A stretch of DNA of 64,000 nucleotides from Streptococcus pneumoniae (GTDB taxonomy: Bacteria; Bacillota; Bacilli; Lactobacillales; Streptococcaceae), in contig JBFDTN010000001.1 of NCBI GenBank assembly GCA_040719455.1, forward strand, positions 992,001-1,056,000. Reading direction: 5' to 3'. The number at the start of each line of letters is the position of its first letter. The stretch's first letter is position 1. A model generated the notes under the pieces. The model did no database searches. It saw nothing but the letters and a program-made list of their open reading frames with translations, and was not told where the DNA came from. The position numbers and the translations under genes are program-made. Shown here in pieces: positions 25,603 to 33,637 of this stretch.

Positions 25603-26334
25603 TTAAGAAACAAAGTAGGCAAGTAAGGCAATCAACCAGAGATGTAAGGGATAAAAGACGTAAAAGAAATACTTACTCCAAAAACTCACCTTGCCACGTT
25701 CTCCATTATACAAGTATAAAAATGGAAAAACACTGATAAAAGCCCAATCCGAATTATAAACCAACATTTGCAGCGTCTCTTGCCAAGTCGGATAAATCAC
25801 GATACTCATACTGAACAAAACAACCGTTAACAAGAGATACCAAGCATTTCTCTTTTTTACATTGTTTCTACAAAGATAACTAATCAGCATAAATGGAATC
25901 AGAACTAAGCCGCCTTCTGTAAAGAGTAGTCCCACTACACATACTAAGATTCCTCCCACATAAGACCAAATGGTTGAAGAATCAAACCAGCATTTCAAAA
26001 GCAAGACACCACAAGCGAGGGTTAAGAAAATATTATTCTCAACAAGCAAGCCCTTGCTGACCAAGAATAGATTGAGCACACTATTTCCTGCCCACATCAA
26101 AGCTCCCCATGTGAGTAATCGCCGAATATAGAGCCAGCGATTTCGAGTATAGATAAAACCCTCTACTGCTGCAAAGGCAAACCAAGCAGCAACAGGACGG
26201 GTTAGAAGATGTAACAGTCCAGTCCAGTCGCTATTGACCAAACCTGGGATTGTCGTAATATGGTCAAAGACCATCAGAACAGCCATTCCTAATTTTAATT
26301 GCAAAGCATTCAAACCATATTTTTCTTGCATCAT
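25603..26334 (-). CDS. TraX family membrane protein
   Basis: This 243-residue protein has about eight membrane segments and the TraX family opening LNALQLKLGMAVLMVFDHITTIPG. TRPVAAWFAFAAVEGF and RRLLTWGALMWAGN are family-conserved loops, and it ends YFFYVFYPLHLWLIALLAYF. TraX of F plasmid N-acetylates pilin, and related proteins resemble acyltransferase_3 membrane acetylases. Its palindrome (26431-26449) and place inside the Bce-type cluster suggest an envelope modification induced by peptide stress. That link is inference. Confidence 0.83.
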   Translation of the reverse strand: MMQEKYGLNALQLKLGMAVLMVFDHITTIPGLVNSDWTGLLHLLTRPVAAWFAFAAVEGFIYTRNRWLYIRRLLTWGALMWAGNSVLNLFLVSKGLLVENNIFLTLACGVLLLKCWFDSSTIWSYVGGILVCVVGLLFTEGGLVLIPFMLISYLCRNNVKKRNAWYLLLTVVLFSMSIVIYPTWQETLQMLVYNSDWAFISVFPFLYLYNGERGKVSFWSKYFFYVFYPLHLWLIALLAYFVS

Positions 26335-26410
26335 TCACTCCTTTAACGAGATTGGTTGCTTGAGCAACATCTTTAATATATCAAAAGTTAGAGAGTAAAT
26401 CCATGCTTTT

Positions 26411-26450
26411 TTCTTACAATGTCTCTTCTTTTCTTACAATTTTGTAAGAC
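26411..26450. promoter_or_regulatory. Bce-type box plus half-site upstream of the TraX-like gene
   Basis: TTCTTACAA-TT-TTGTAAGA at 26431-26449 is preceded 20 bp earlier by a lone TTCTTACAAT (26411-26420). The spacing of two helical turns could allow a second dimer to bind on the same DNA face. Confidence 0.68.
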
Positions 26451-26452
26451 AG

Positions 26453-27433
26453 TTAATCAAACACCAGACGATGTTTCGAAAAAGAAATCATGACCGTGGT
26501 TCCTTGACCAAGGCTTGATGTCAGATACAGTTCATGACCCAGGCTTTCTGCTATTTTCTTAGACAAATACAAACCCAAACCAGATGATTGTTGGGTCAAA
26601 CGTCCATTATAGCCTGAAAATCCACGCTCAAAAACGCGTAAAATATCGCTGTTTTGAATACCAATCCCTGTATCTTTGAGGTATAAAATCCCATCCTCAA
26701 AATAAATCTCAATACCGCCTTCTCTGGTATATTTAAGGCTATTGGATAGTATTTGCTCCAAAATCACCACAAACCATTTTTTATCCGTCACCACACGCGC
26801 ATCCAAGTCATGCAAATCAAGCGACAAGCCTTGTCGGATGAAAAAAAGAGCGTATTTTTTCACGACTTCCTTGACCATGGACTCTAAGTTTTCCTGCTCA
26901 ACGACCAAATCATCATGAAAACTCTCTAAGCGTAAATATTGAAGCACCAAATTAGTATAAGAATCAATCTTAAACAACTCCTGCTCCATCTGAGCTTTCA
27001 AATCCCGATTGTCCATCGATTGGACTAAGAGCTGACTTGCCGCAATCGGCGTCTTAATCTGATGCACCCAAAGCGTATAGTAATCCAGTAAATCGCTTCG
27101 CTTTTTTTGCTCTTCAAGCTGAAGCAACTTTTTTTCTTCTTCGACATGAGTGAGTCTTTTAGACAACAAGGCTTCCATAGGGGAGGTTTCTTTCCATTCT
27201 TGATACAGAGCGTATTTGCGAAAACGCTGATAAGCATGCACCAAATCTACCAAGCCAAACATCACAAGTAAAACGGTTAGAATCAGCAACAGATAACCTA
27301 AAACATCTCTGCTATTTTCAAATAAATAGAGAAAAATCCCAAAGCTAACATAGACGAAGGCTAGATAGAGCGCTGCATGTCCACATTTTTTCAAATAGGC
27401 GTGAACAAAGAGCCGTCTTTCCTCTCTAGTCAT
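26453..27433 (-). CDS. Sensor histidine kinase, intramembrane-sensing BceS type
   Basis: The 326-residue kinase has two closely spaced N-terminal membrane segments (about 16-35 and 42-64) with almost no extracellular loop. This is the intramembrane-sensing layout that depends on a BceAB transporter for its signal. The H-box is DYYTLWVHQIKTPIAAS. The ATPase domain has ILSNSLKYTREGG (N-box), LKDTGIGIQ (G1) and SSGLGLYLSKKIAESLG (G2). It overlaps the regulator gene by 8 bp. The two BceB-like permeases nearby are the likely input. Confidence 0.9.
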   Translation of the reverse strand: MTREERRLFVHAYLKKCGHAALYLAFVYVSFGIFLYLFENSRDVLGYLLLILTVLLVMFGLVDLVHAYQRFRKYALYQEWKETSPMEALLSKRLTHVEEEKKLLQLEEQKKRSDLLDYYTLWVHQIKTPIAASQLLVQSMDNRDLKAQMEQELFKIDSYTNLVLQYLRLESFHDDLVVEQENLESMVKEVVKKYALFFIRQGLSLDLHDLDARVVTDKKWFVVILEQILSNSLKYTREGGIEIYFEDGILYLKDTGIGIQNSDILRVFERGFSGYNGRLTQQSSGLGLYLSKKIAESLGHELYLTSSLGQGTTVMISFSKHRLVFD

Positions 27434-28103
27434 GGCGAAGTCCGTATCCTATCCCTTTTTTGGTCTTAATAAACTGAGCTAGACCGTACTCTTCTAATTT
27501 CTTACGCAAGCGAGCAACATTGACTGATAAGGTATTGTCATCAATGAAAAAATCACTATTCCACAGCTCTTTCATCAAATCATCTCTAGCTACAATCTCT
27601 CCCCTGTGCTCAAATAACACGCGCAAAATATGAAATTCATTCTTGGTCAGCGAAATCGTCTCTCCCTCATAGACCATATCCATAGATTTAAGATTTAAAA
27701 TCGCCCCCGCATACTCTAAAAGGCTCGTATCTTGTCCAAATTCATAAGAACGACGCAAAAGCCCTTGAACCTTTGCCAAGAGAACGTTCGTATCAAAAGG
27801 CTTGGTCACAAAGTCATCTGCTCCCATGTTAATCGCCATAACAATATCCATGGCTTGATCTCGTGAGGACAAAAACATAATCGGAACCTTAGAAATCTTG
27901 CGAATTTCCTGGCACCAATGATAGCCATTAAACAAAGGAAGACCGATATCCATCAAGACCAAATGGGGCTGTTCATTGACAAACATCGTCAATACCTCCA
28001 TGAAATCTTCTACCGCAATCACTTCAAATCCCCACTGGGTGAGTATTTTCTTGACTTCTTGGCGAATGACGCCGTCATCTTCGACCAATAATATCTTATG
28101 CAT
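27426..28103 (-). CDS. Response regulator, OmpR/BceR type
   Basis: A 225-residue OmpR-family regulator: receiver acidic pocket LLVEDD, phospho-acceptor LVLMDIGLP (about D52), TKPF switch lysine, then a winged-helix DNA-binding domain (FHILRVLFEHRGEIVARDDLMKELW, DDNTLSVNVARLRKKL). A TATAAT (28132-28137) and AGAGGATTGCC precede ATG 28103. I infer that it binds the TTACAA/TTGTAA palindromes found four times in this window. No such box lies before its own gene, so it may not autoregulate. Confidence 0.92.
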   Translation of the reverse strand: MHKILLVEDDGVIRQEVKKILTQWGFEVIAVEDFMEVLTMFVNEQPHLVLMDIGLPLFNGYHWCQEIRKISKVPIMFLSSRDQAMDIVMAINMGADDFVTKPFDTNVLLAKVQGLLRRSYEFGQDTSLLEYAGAILNLKSMDMVYEGETISLTKNEFHILRVLFEHRGEIVARDDLMKELWNSDFFIDDNTLSVNVARLRKKLEEYGLAQFIKTKKGIGYGLRHD

Positions 28104-28131
28104 GGCAATCCTCTTTCTTTTTTCTTCCTCT

Positions 28132-28137
28132 ATTATA
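28132..28137 (-). promoter_or_regulatory. -10 box of the response-regulator/kinase operon
   Basis: TATAAT on the minus strand, 29 bp before ATG 28103. The -35 is weak. Confidence 0.5.
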
Positions 28138-28156
28138 GCAAAGCAAAAAGGATTTA

Positions 28157-28165
28157 TGCTATACT
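28157..28165 (+). promoter_or_regulatory. Extended -10 promoter of the DUF2974 gene
   Basis: TGC-TATACT on the + strand lies 48 bp before ATG 28213, divergent from and close to the regulator promoter. Confidence 0.5.
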
Positions 28166-28212
28166 AAATAAAAAGTTTATCCTATTTATGGAGGAAGATG
28201 TAAAAAGATAGC

Positions 28213-29358
28213 ATGAAAAATATTTTTAACTACCTAGAAGAGGTGCAATACGACCATATTTACGATTCAGAGTTCAACGCTCTTGACCTCTTGATTTTGA
28301 CAGAATTATCCTACTTGGATTTGAAAGAGCTAGTTCCTAGCGAACTCGATAAAGAAATCCGCTTATCAGAGCTAAAGCATTACCAGCATGATGAAGCTTC
28401 TATTATTCAAACAAAAAACCGTGTGCAGTTGCTACAAACAGCAGCTAGGACCAAACGCTATAAAAATCTCAAACTCTTTGCCTTTGAAGAAGAGTCGGAC
28501 ATGGAAGCTGAGCAACAATTTGCAGCGCTGACCTACAAGATAAAAACAGATACTTTTGTCATTGCCTTTCGAGGAACAGATGATTCGATTATCGGCTGGA
28601 AAGAGGATTTCCACATGACCTACATGGAACAAGTCCCAGCTCAAAAGACCGCAACTAGCTATGTGGAAAAAATCATGGCAGCCTATCCACAAGGGCGTTT
28701 CATTCTCACTGGACACTCCAAGGGAGGAAACCTTGCCACCTATGCCGCAAGTCAAATTGCACCGTCCTTACAAGACAAAATCGACGCTATTTACAGCTTT
28801 GATGCCCCTGGGCTCAACCGCTCTGTTATCCAATCAAAAGGATACGAAGCCATTTCTCACCTCATCAAGCGCTATATTCCACAAGGTTCCTTGATAGGCA
28901 TGATGTTAGAAGTCCCTGAGCAAGCACGCATTGTCAAAAGCAAAGCAATTGGTGGTATTGCTCAGCATGATACCTTTTCTTGGGTGGTGGAAGAACGGCA
29001 ATTCCTACTCCTTGACACCCTCAATCCCGATAGTATCCAAATGGACCAAACTTTGAAAAATTGGGTTGACAGTGTCTCTGACGAAGAATTAAAGGCCTTT
29101 TTCGATGTCTTTTTCGGCTTAATTTTAGATGCAGATATCACTTCTATCGATCAGCTCTTTAAGGCTTCTGAACTAAAAAAGGTATCTCAAGTTCTTGAAA
29201 ATGCCAAGGCCTTACCAGATGAGCAAAAAGAAATGTTAGAACGCCTGATTCAACTACTGATTTCCATGCGCTACCAAGCTTTCTTAGACTCCTTTAAATC
29301 TCTTACATTTCCTTCTTTCTTTGGAAAAGACGACAAAGAACAGTCATCATCAAATTGA
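28213..29358 (+). CDS. DUF2974 lipase-fold protein (Mbeg1-like)
   Basis: A 381-residue alpha/beta-hydrolase-fold protein. FVIAFRGTDDSIIGWKEDF is the lipase_3-like oxyanion region, and ILTGHSKGGNLATYAA contains the GxSxG nucleophile. The C-terminal 100 residues are a helical DUF2974 extension. No signal peptide is seen. A strong GGAGGA (28190-28195) sits just ahead of ATG 28198, which is followed at once by TAA in the same frame as ATG 28213. The gene may therefore have lost its original start to a codon-2 nonsense change and now re-initiates five codons on. Confidence 0.82.
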   Translation: MKNIFNYLEEVQYDHIYDSEFNALDLLILTELSYLDLKELVPSELDKEIRLSELKHYQHDEASIIQTKNRVQLLQTAARTKRYKNLKLFAFEEESDMEAEQQFAALTYKIKTDTFVIAFRGTDDSIIGWKEDFHMTYMEQVPAQKTATSYVEKIMAAYPQGRFILTGHSKGGNLATYAASQIAPSLQDKIDAIYSFDAPGLNRSVIQSKGYEAISHLIKRYIPQGSLIGMMLEVPEQARIVKSKAIGGIAQHDTFSWVVEERQFLLLDTLNPDSIQMDQTLKNWVDSVSDEELKAFFDVFFGLILDADITSIDQLFKASELKKVSQVLENAKALPDEQKEMLERLIQLLISMRYQAFLDSFKSLTFPSFFGKDDKEQSSSN

Positions 29359-29433
29359 TACAAGCATGTCAGTTGACAGATTTTCTGCTTCTCTGTTAGA
29401 ATAAAGAATATTACAATGAAGGAGTATTCTACC

Positions 29434-30630
29434 GTGATCAAATCACTCAACGGCATCGCCCTTATATTCTTTAGTCTTCTACTGACCATTCTAGCTTGGT
29501 TGAATGCTGGTTTTAGTCAGTTTCTCATTCCAGGACTTGCTTTGACCAGTCTTTCTCTGACCTTCTTGCTCTCGACTCGTGCAGCTTTTTTAGAAAAGCT
29601 CTTTCACGGGATTGAGAAGATGTACTTTTTCCACAAGGTCATGGCAACCTTTTCCCTACTTCTTTTAGTATTTCACAATCTAGCCATGGGTGGGCTTTGG
29701 GGCTCTCACTTGGCAGCTCAGTTGGGAAATATCGCTATTTATCTCTTTTTGAGCATTATTTTAGTGGCTTACTTTGGAAAATTTCTTAAATATGAAAGCT
29801 GGCGCATGATTCACCGCTTGGTTTATCTGGCTTATATCTTCGGGCTTTTACATGCCTACATGATTTTAGGAGGTGTTCTGCTACAACCTAGTTTTTTAGG
29901 CTTGGTCGTAGGTGGTTTTGCCCTCATCGGTCTTGCTTCTGGCTTTTACATCATGTTCCTCTACCAACAGATCGGCTTTAAATATAAAGGACACATCAAA
30001 GCTATTCACAAGCTCAATCATGACACCCTTGATATTCAAATCGAGCTTGATCAACCTTTTCATTACCACTATGGGCAATTCGCCTTTGTGAAAATCTTCC
30101 AAAAAGGCTTAGAAAAAGCGCCTCACCCATTTTCAATCTCTGGTGGAAGTGGCAATATTGTCTATTTCACTGTCAAAGCCTCTGGTGATTACACCAAGAA
30201 GTTATATAATCAGCTAGCACTGGGCACGCCTGTCAAAATCGACCGTGCTTATGGGCACATGAAACTAGACCAAGGTCGTAGCCAACACATCTGGGTTGCT
30301 GGTGGAATTGGGATCACCCCATTTCTATCGTACATTCGAGAAAATCCAACCCTCAAAAAGCCAGTCGCTCTCTACTATGCTTACACTGGAGCTGAAAATG
30401 CCGTTCATGTGGATTTGCTAAAGAGCTACCAAGCTAAAAATCCCCTCTTTGAACTTCATCTCGCAGATAGCAAAGTAGATGGGTACTTAGATTTCAGCAA
30501 CCACAAGATTCCATCAAATACCACCATTTTCATGTGTGGTCCTGCTCCGATGATGGCAGTACTTGCCAAAACCTTCAAGCAAGTGAATCCTTTAGCTGAA
30601 TTGGTCTATGAAGGCTTCAAATTCAAATAA
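29434..30630 (+). CDS. Ferric-reductase-like transmembrane flavoprotein
   Basis: About 398 residues from GTG 29434. The preferred start has GAAGGAG nine bases upstream; the in-frame ATG 29416 would place that site inside the gene. Five to six N-terminal membrane segments contain paired histidines (FHKVMATFSLLLLVFHNLA, RMIHRLVYLAYIFGLLHAY) suitable for heme. The C-terminal half is a ferredoxin-NADP reductase module: HPFSISG (FAD), GGIGITPFLSYIR (NAD(P)H) and MCGPAPMM. The family moves electrons from cytoplasmic NAD(P)H across the membrane to metals or quinones. It ends at a bidirectional terminator. Confidence 0.87.
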   Translation: MIKSLNGIALIFFSLLLTILAWLNAGFSQFLIPGLALTSLSLTFLLSTRAAFLEKLFHGIEKMYFFHKVMATFSLLLLVFHNLAMGGLWGSHLAAQLGNIAIYLFLSIILVAYFGKFLKYESWRMIHRLVYLAYIFGLLHAYMILGGVLLQPSFLGLVVGGFALIGLASGFYIMFLYQQIGFKYKGHIKAIHKLNHDTLDIQIELDQPFHYHYGQFAFVKIFQKGLEKAPHPFSISGGSGNIVYFTVKASGDYTKKLYNQLALGTPVKIDRAYGHMKLDQGRSQHIWVAGGIGITPFLSYIRENPTLKKPVALYYAYTGAENAVHVDLLKSYQAKNPLFELHLADSKVDGYLDFSNHKIPSNTTIFMCGPAPMMAVLAKTFKQVNPLAELVYEGFKFK

Positions 30631-30633
30631 ACG

Positions 30634-30669
30634 AAAATACCTGTGGATAAATTTCCACAGGTATTTTTT
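30634..30669. terminator. Bidirectional terminator
   Basis: AAATACCTGTGG and CCACAGGTATTT form a perfect stem around ATAAATTT with T-runs on both strands. It serves the reductase (+) and the P1B-4 ATPase (-), whose stop overlaps its edge. Confidence 0.85.
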
Positions 30670-32495
30670 CATCTCTTAAACGTTAGCAAGCGAAGACCGT
30701 TTACAATGACTAAAATCGTTGAGATTTCATGGAAAAAGACACCCTGCGTCAGATCAAGTAGCCCTAAGATATTCAACATAATCAAGGTCACAATCACAGC
30801 GATGGAAAAGAAGATATTCATGCGCGTGATTTTGCCGTACTCCTTACTGAGATGGTAGAGGAGTGAAATCTTTTCCAGATGATTGTGGGTGATAATGACA
30901 TCACTCACATCCATCGCAATATCAACTCCACCACCCATAGCAATACTCAAATCAGCATGTGCCAAAATCGGTGCATCGTTAATCCCATCGCCAATCATCG
31001 CAACCACTGCTTGCTCTCCTTTCTCCTGATTCAAATAAGTCAGCTTATCTTCTGGCATACAGCCTGCCTGATAGTGCTGAATCCCTAGCTGTTGAGCTGC
31101 AAAAACAGCTGCATTTTCTCGATCTCCTGTCAACATCACCACCTTGACGCCTGCTTGTGCAAAATCCTGCACCATTCCTTTAGCATCTGGGCGAACAGTG
31201 TCCACCAGCTCTATATAGCCGACAATGGCTTGATGATGGGCAATAAATAAAAGTGTTCCTTGACTCTCTCTTTTCAAATAGCCATATTGATCCGTAAATT
31301 CCTTAACCAAGGCTTGATTGCCCACATATATCTCCTCCATGCGCAAGCCTTGTCCTGCGATTTCCTCCACAGTCTCAAAGAAGCCTTGATAAGCTTGATC
31401 ACCTTCCTTAAAATGAGCCAATAAGGCTTTTGCCAATGGATGCGAGGATTGACGTTCCATATAGCAAATCATCGGCAGCAATTCAGGCTCATCTAAATGA
31501 CATGCATAAACCTGAAACTCTCCCTTGGTCAGCGTTCCAGTCTTATCTGAGCATAGTACCGTCAGCTGACGCATCTTATCTAAGCTGTCTCCATTTTTGA
31601 TGAGAATACCATTCTTTGCCCCAAAGCTCATAGAACTCAGCATCGCTGGCGTAATCGAAGCAATCAAGGCACAGGGACTTGCTACCGTGAGCAAAATCAT
31701 TCCTCTGTAAAAGGCTTGGGAAAAGCTCAACTGCTGAAATAGCATGAGACAACTCACAAACACCACAACCGTTATCAGAACAGCAATCACATAAGCCTTT
31801 TGCATATGGTGAATCACTTGGTCGCGCTTGCTTCTTGTTTCAGTGGCTTCCTGTACTAAGTCTAAGATACGAGAAAAAACACTCTCATCACTGGTCTTTG
31901 TCACCTCATAGATACTTGCCTCACCTAGATTTAAAGTCCCCGCAAAAACCTCATCTCCAATTTCCTTAGAAACAGGGATACTTTCACCTGTCAACAGACT
32001 TTCATCGACTAACATGGCTTCCTTGGCGCATCCGTCAAGACTAATTTTCTCCCCCTTTTTCACGAGAATCGTCTCTCCTTTTTGAATCTCATCCAGAGCA
32101 CAAACGACAGTTGCACCATCTTCTCTCACCACCGTTGCCTGCTGAGGTATTTGACTCATCAAACTTTCCATAGTTTTTAGAGATTTTTGATAGACATAGT
32201 CTTCTAAGATTTCTGAACCTGCAAAAATGAACAAGAGGATTGCTGCTTCATGAAAAGCCCCTATCAGCATCGCCCCAAGTGCAGATATAATCATCAAAAA
32301 ATCCACCTGCAAATCCCTTGTCTCTAGCATTTCAAAGACAACATCTTTGGCAATAGGATAGCCTAATAAGAAAATGGATACAAAGAGAACAGAAACACTC
32401 CACACATTCTCAAAGTAATCCAACACCAAGCCCAGTCCCAATAAGAGACTACCTCCTACAAATAAGATTCCTTGTTTTGTCTTGAACATCTTCAT
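30669..32495 (-). CDS. P1B-4-type heavy-metal exporting ATPase (PmtA/CtpD-like)
   Basis: This 608-residue P-type ATPase lacks an N-terminal metal-binding domain. It has the TGES-type loop (SLLTGESIPVSKE), SPCALIASITPAM in the metal-transport helix, CSDKTGTLTKGEFQ for phosphorylation and MIGDGINDAPILAHAD for the hinge. The last membrane pair holds FFHEISTILVIVNGLRLL, matching the HEG/S..N pattern of the P1B-4 group. Members export Fe(II), Co(II) or Zn(II), and streptococcal PmtA protects against iron and peroxide. AAAGGAG precedes ATG 32495. It lies downstream of a terminated leader and a RUP-like insertion. Confidence 0.87.
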   Translation of the reverse strand: MKMFKTKQGILFVGGSLLLGLGLVLDYFENVWSVSVLFVSIFLLGYPIAKDVVFEMLETRDLQVDFLMIISALGAMLIGAFHEAAILLFIFAGSEILEDYVYQKSLKTMESLMSQIPQQATVVREDGATVVCALDEIQKGETILVKKGEKISLDGCAKEAMLVDESLLTGESIPVSKEIGDEVFAGTLNLGEASIYEVTKTSDESVFSRILDLVQEATETRSKRDQVIHHMQKAYVIAVLITVVVFVSCLMLFQQLSFSQAFYRGMILLTVASPCALIASITPAMLSSMSFGAKNGILIKNGDSLDKMRQLTVLCSDKTGTLTKGEFQVYACHLDEPELLPMICYMERQSSHPLAKALLAHFKEGDQAYQGFFETVEEIAGQGLRMEEIYVGNQALVKEFTDQYGYLKRESQGTLLFIAHHQAIVGYIELVDTVRPDAKGMVQDFAQAGVKVVMLTGDRENAAVFAAQQLGIQHYQAGCMPEDKLTYLNQEKGEQAVVAMIGDGINDAPILAHADLSIAMGGGVDIAMDVSDVIITHNHLEKISLLYHLSKEYGKITRMNIFFSIAVIVTLIMLNILGLLDLTQGVFFHEISTILVIVNGLRLLTFKR

Positions 32496-32517
32496 TTTCT
32501 TTCTCCTTTCTGATGTT

Positions 32518-32622
32518 TATAGTCATTTAGTTTTAATTTATTACGCCGTTACCTCGTCTTGCCTAACTCCAATTATGCCTGCGACTCGTTGCCTCGTACT
32601 AAATCAAAACTAAACAACTATA
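32518..32622 (-). repeat. RUP-like repeat, copy 2
   Basis: About 105 bp, inverted relative to copy 1, with ends TATAGTCATTTAGTTTTAATT and AATCAAAACTAAACAACTATA. It lies between the leader terminator and the ATPase ribosome site, so it is part of the ATPase 5' untranslated region if transcription reads through. Confidence 0.82.
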
Positions 32623-32626
32623 TTAA

Positions 32627-32770
32627 CAAAAAAGAGCACACCTGTGGACAGTTCGTACTGTCTCACAGATATGCTCAGTAAATCCTAAACCATACTCTGC
32701 TGTCTAAACACTTATAGACCCGGCTACACAAATCTCTTTGCTACTTGTTCATATTCATCATTTGGTTACA
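32627..32770 (-). ncRNA. Structured leader RNA ending in a strong terminator, class not recognised
   Basis: A good promoter (32776-32804) would start an RNA near 32769. The transcript has a small hairpin (GTCTA...TTAGAC), a GCCGGG patch, and ends in a long terminator stem, GAGCATATCTGTGAGACAGT pairing with ACTGTCCACAGGTGTGCTC, then T7. It does not show the T-box GGTGGNACC, the yybP-ykoY core or a NiCo core I could recognise. It may be a regulatory leader of the P1B-4 ATPase or an independent small RNA. Confidence 0.5.
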
Positions 32771-32775
32771 ATATT

Positions 32776-32804
32776 AGTATAACTAATTTTTTGTACTTTG
32801 TCAA
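32776..32804 (-). promoter_or_regulatory. Promoter of the leader RNA
   Basis: TTGACA (32799-32804) and TATACT (32776-32781) on the minus strand, separated by exactly 17 bp. Confidence 0.75.
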
Positions 32805-32893
32805 GAATTTTTAAAACAAATATAAAAAATTCTGAGAAAAATCTCACCATAGCCAGACGAAATTCACCTTGAAAGCATCTGAACCCTGCTCTC

Positions 32894-33594
32894 TTACATG
32901 CCAATATGTTGAATGGTTGTTTTTAATACCTCTGAAAGTAATTGTTCCTTATCTAAGCATAGGTAGATTTCTAGTAAGCAAGACCGCATGGCTGAAAAAC
33001 GGTAACAATCAAGATTGGTTTCGAGTGGAAAATAGAGCGATTCGATCCAATTGGATACACTTTTGTCATCTAAATGTCCACATTTGATTCCCTCATAGAT
33101 GACGCGCGCCAAGCGCCATTCCTCATCGTCCACAAAACGCTGCGCTGAGGCAAACGCTTAAAAATTGCGGTCAGAAAGGGAAAAATCTGCTCCCAATCTT
33201 CTTGTTCAAAGTAGGGATGGCAGACCAGAGCTACCAACAAATCCGCCCCGTGAGCAACAGCATGAACCCAGCCATGGTCTTGTAAATAGCCTGTAAAATC
33301 CTGCTCCTTTGCTAGATAATCGTAGGTTTTCTGGCAAATCGTCTGATAGGCTTCCTTTGACAAGAGCTGAACATAAGGACTGTCCGGTAAGTTGCTGACT
33401 TCTACAAGATGTCCCAAGAGTAAGGCTGTAAAGGACCGCGTCAAAGTCGGAAGCCCAATCTCGTCTATCTTGTAGAGCAGAGAGTCCCTCCGCAAACTCT
33501 CCTCCAATAACAATTGAAATTGCTCCCTCGTAAACAAACCTTCAAACAAGCCCCGCCCTAGACTATTGTAAACCAAGCCATCTCGAATCTCACC
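32894..33594 (-). pseudogene. DUF2785 protein, truncated and frameshifted
   Basis: Two overlapping frames together form one DUF2785 protein. The first carries IRDGLVYNSLGRGLFEGLF...HGWVHAVAHGADLLVAL...IFKRLPQRS. The second continues with FVDDEEWRLARVIYEGI and ends IQHIGM. The shift is at a TTTT run near 33139-33142, where one more T would restore the frame. The 5' end is also missing: a TAA at 33595-33597 immediately precedes IRDG, and no ATG is available, so about 60 family residues are lost. The MgtA-region terminator lies directly upstream. Confidence 0.8.
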
Positions 33595-33600
33595 TTAAGG

Positions 33601-33626
33601 AAAAGCCACCCTTTCAGGCGGCTTTT
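33601..33626. terminator. Terminator of the mgtA-like gene
   Basis: AAAAGCCACC and GGCGGCTTTT pair around CTTTCA, with A/T runs on both sides, 12 bp after the ATPase stop. Confidence 0.78.
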
Positions 33627-33637
33627 CAAAAAATTGT

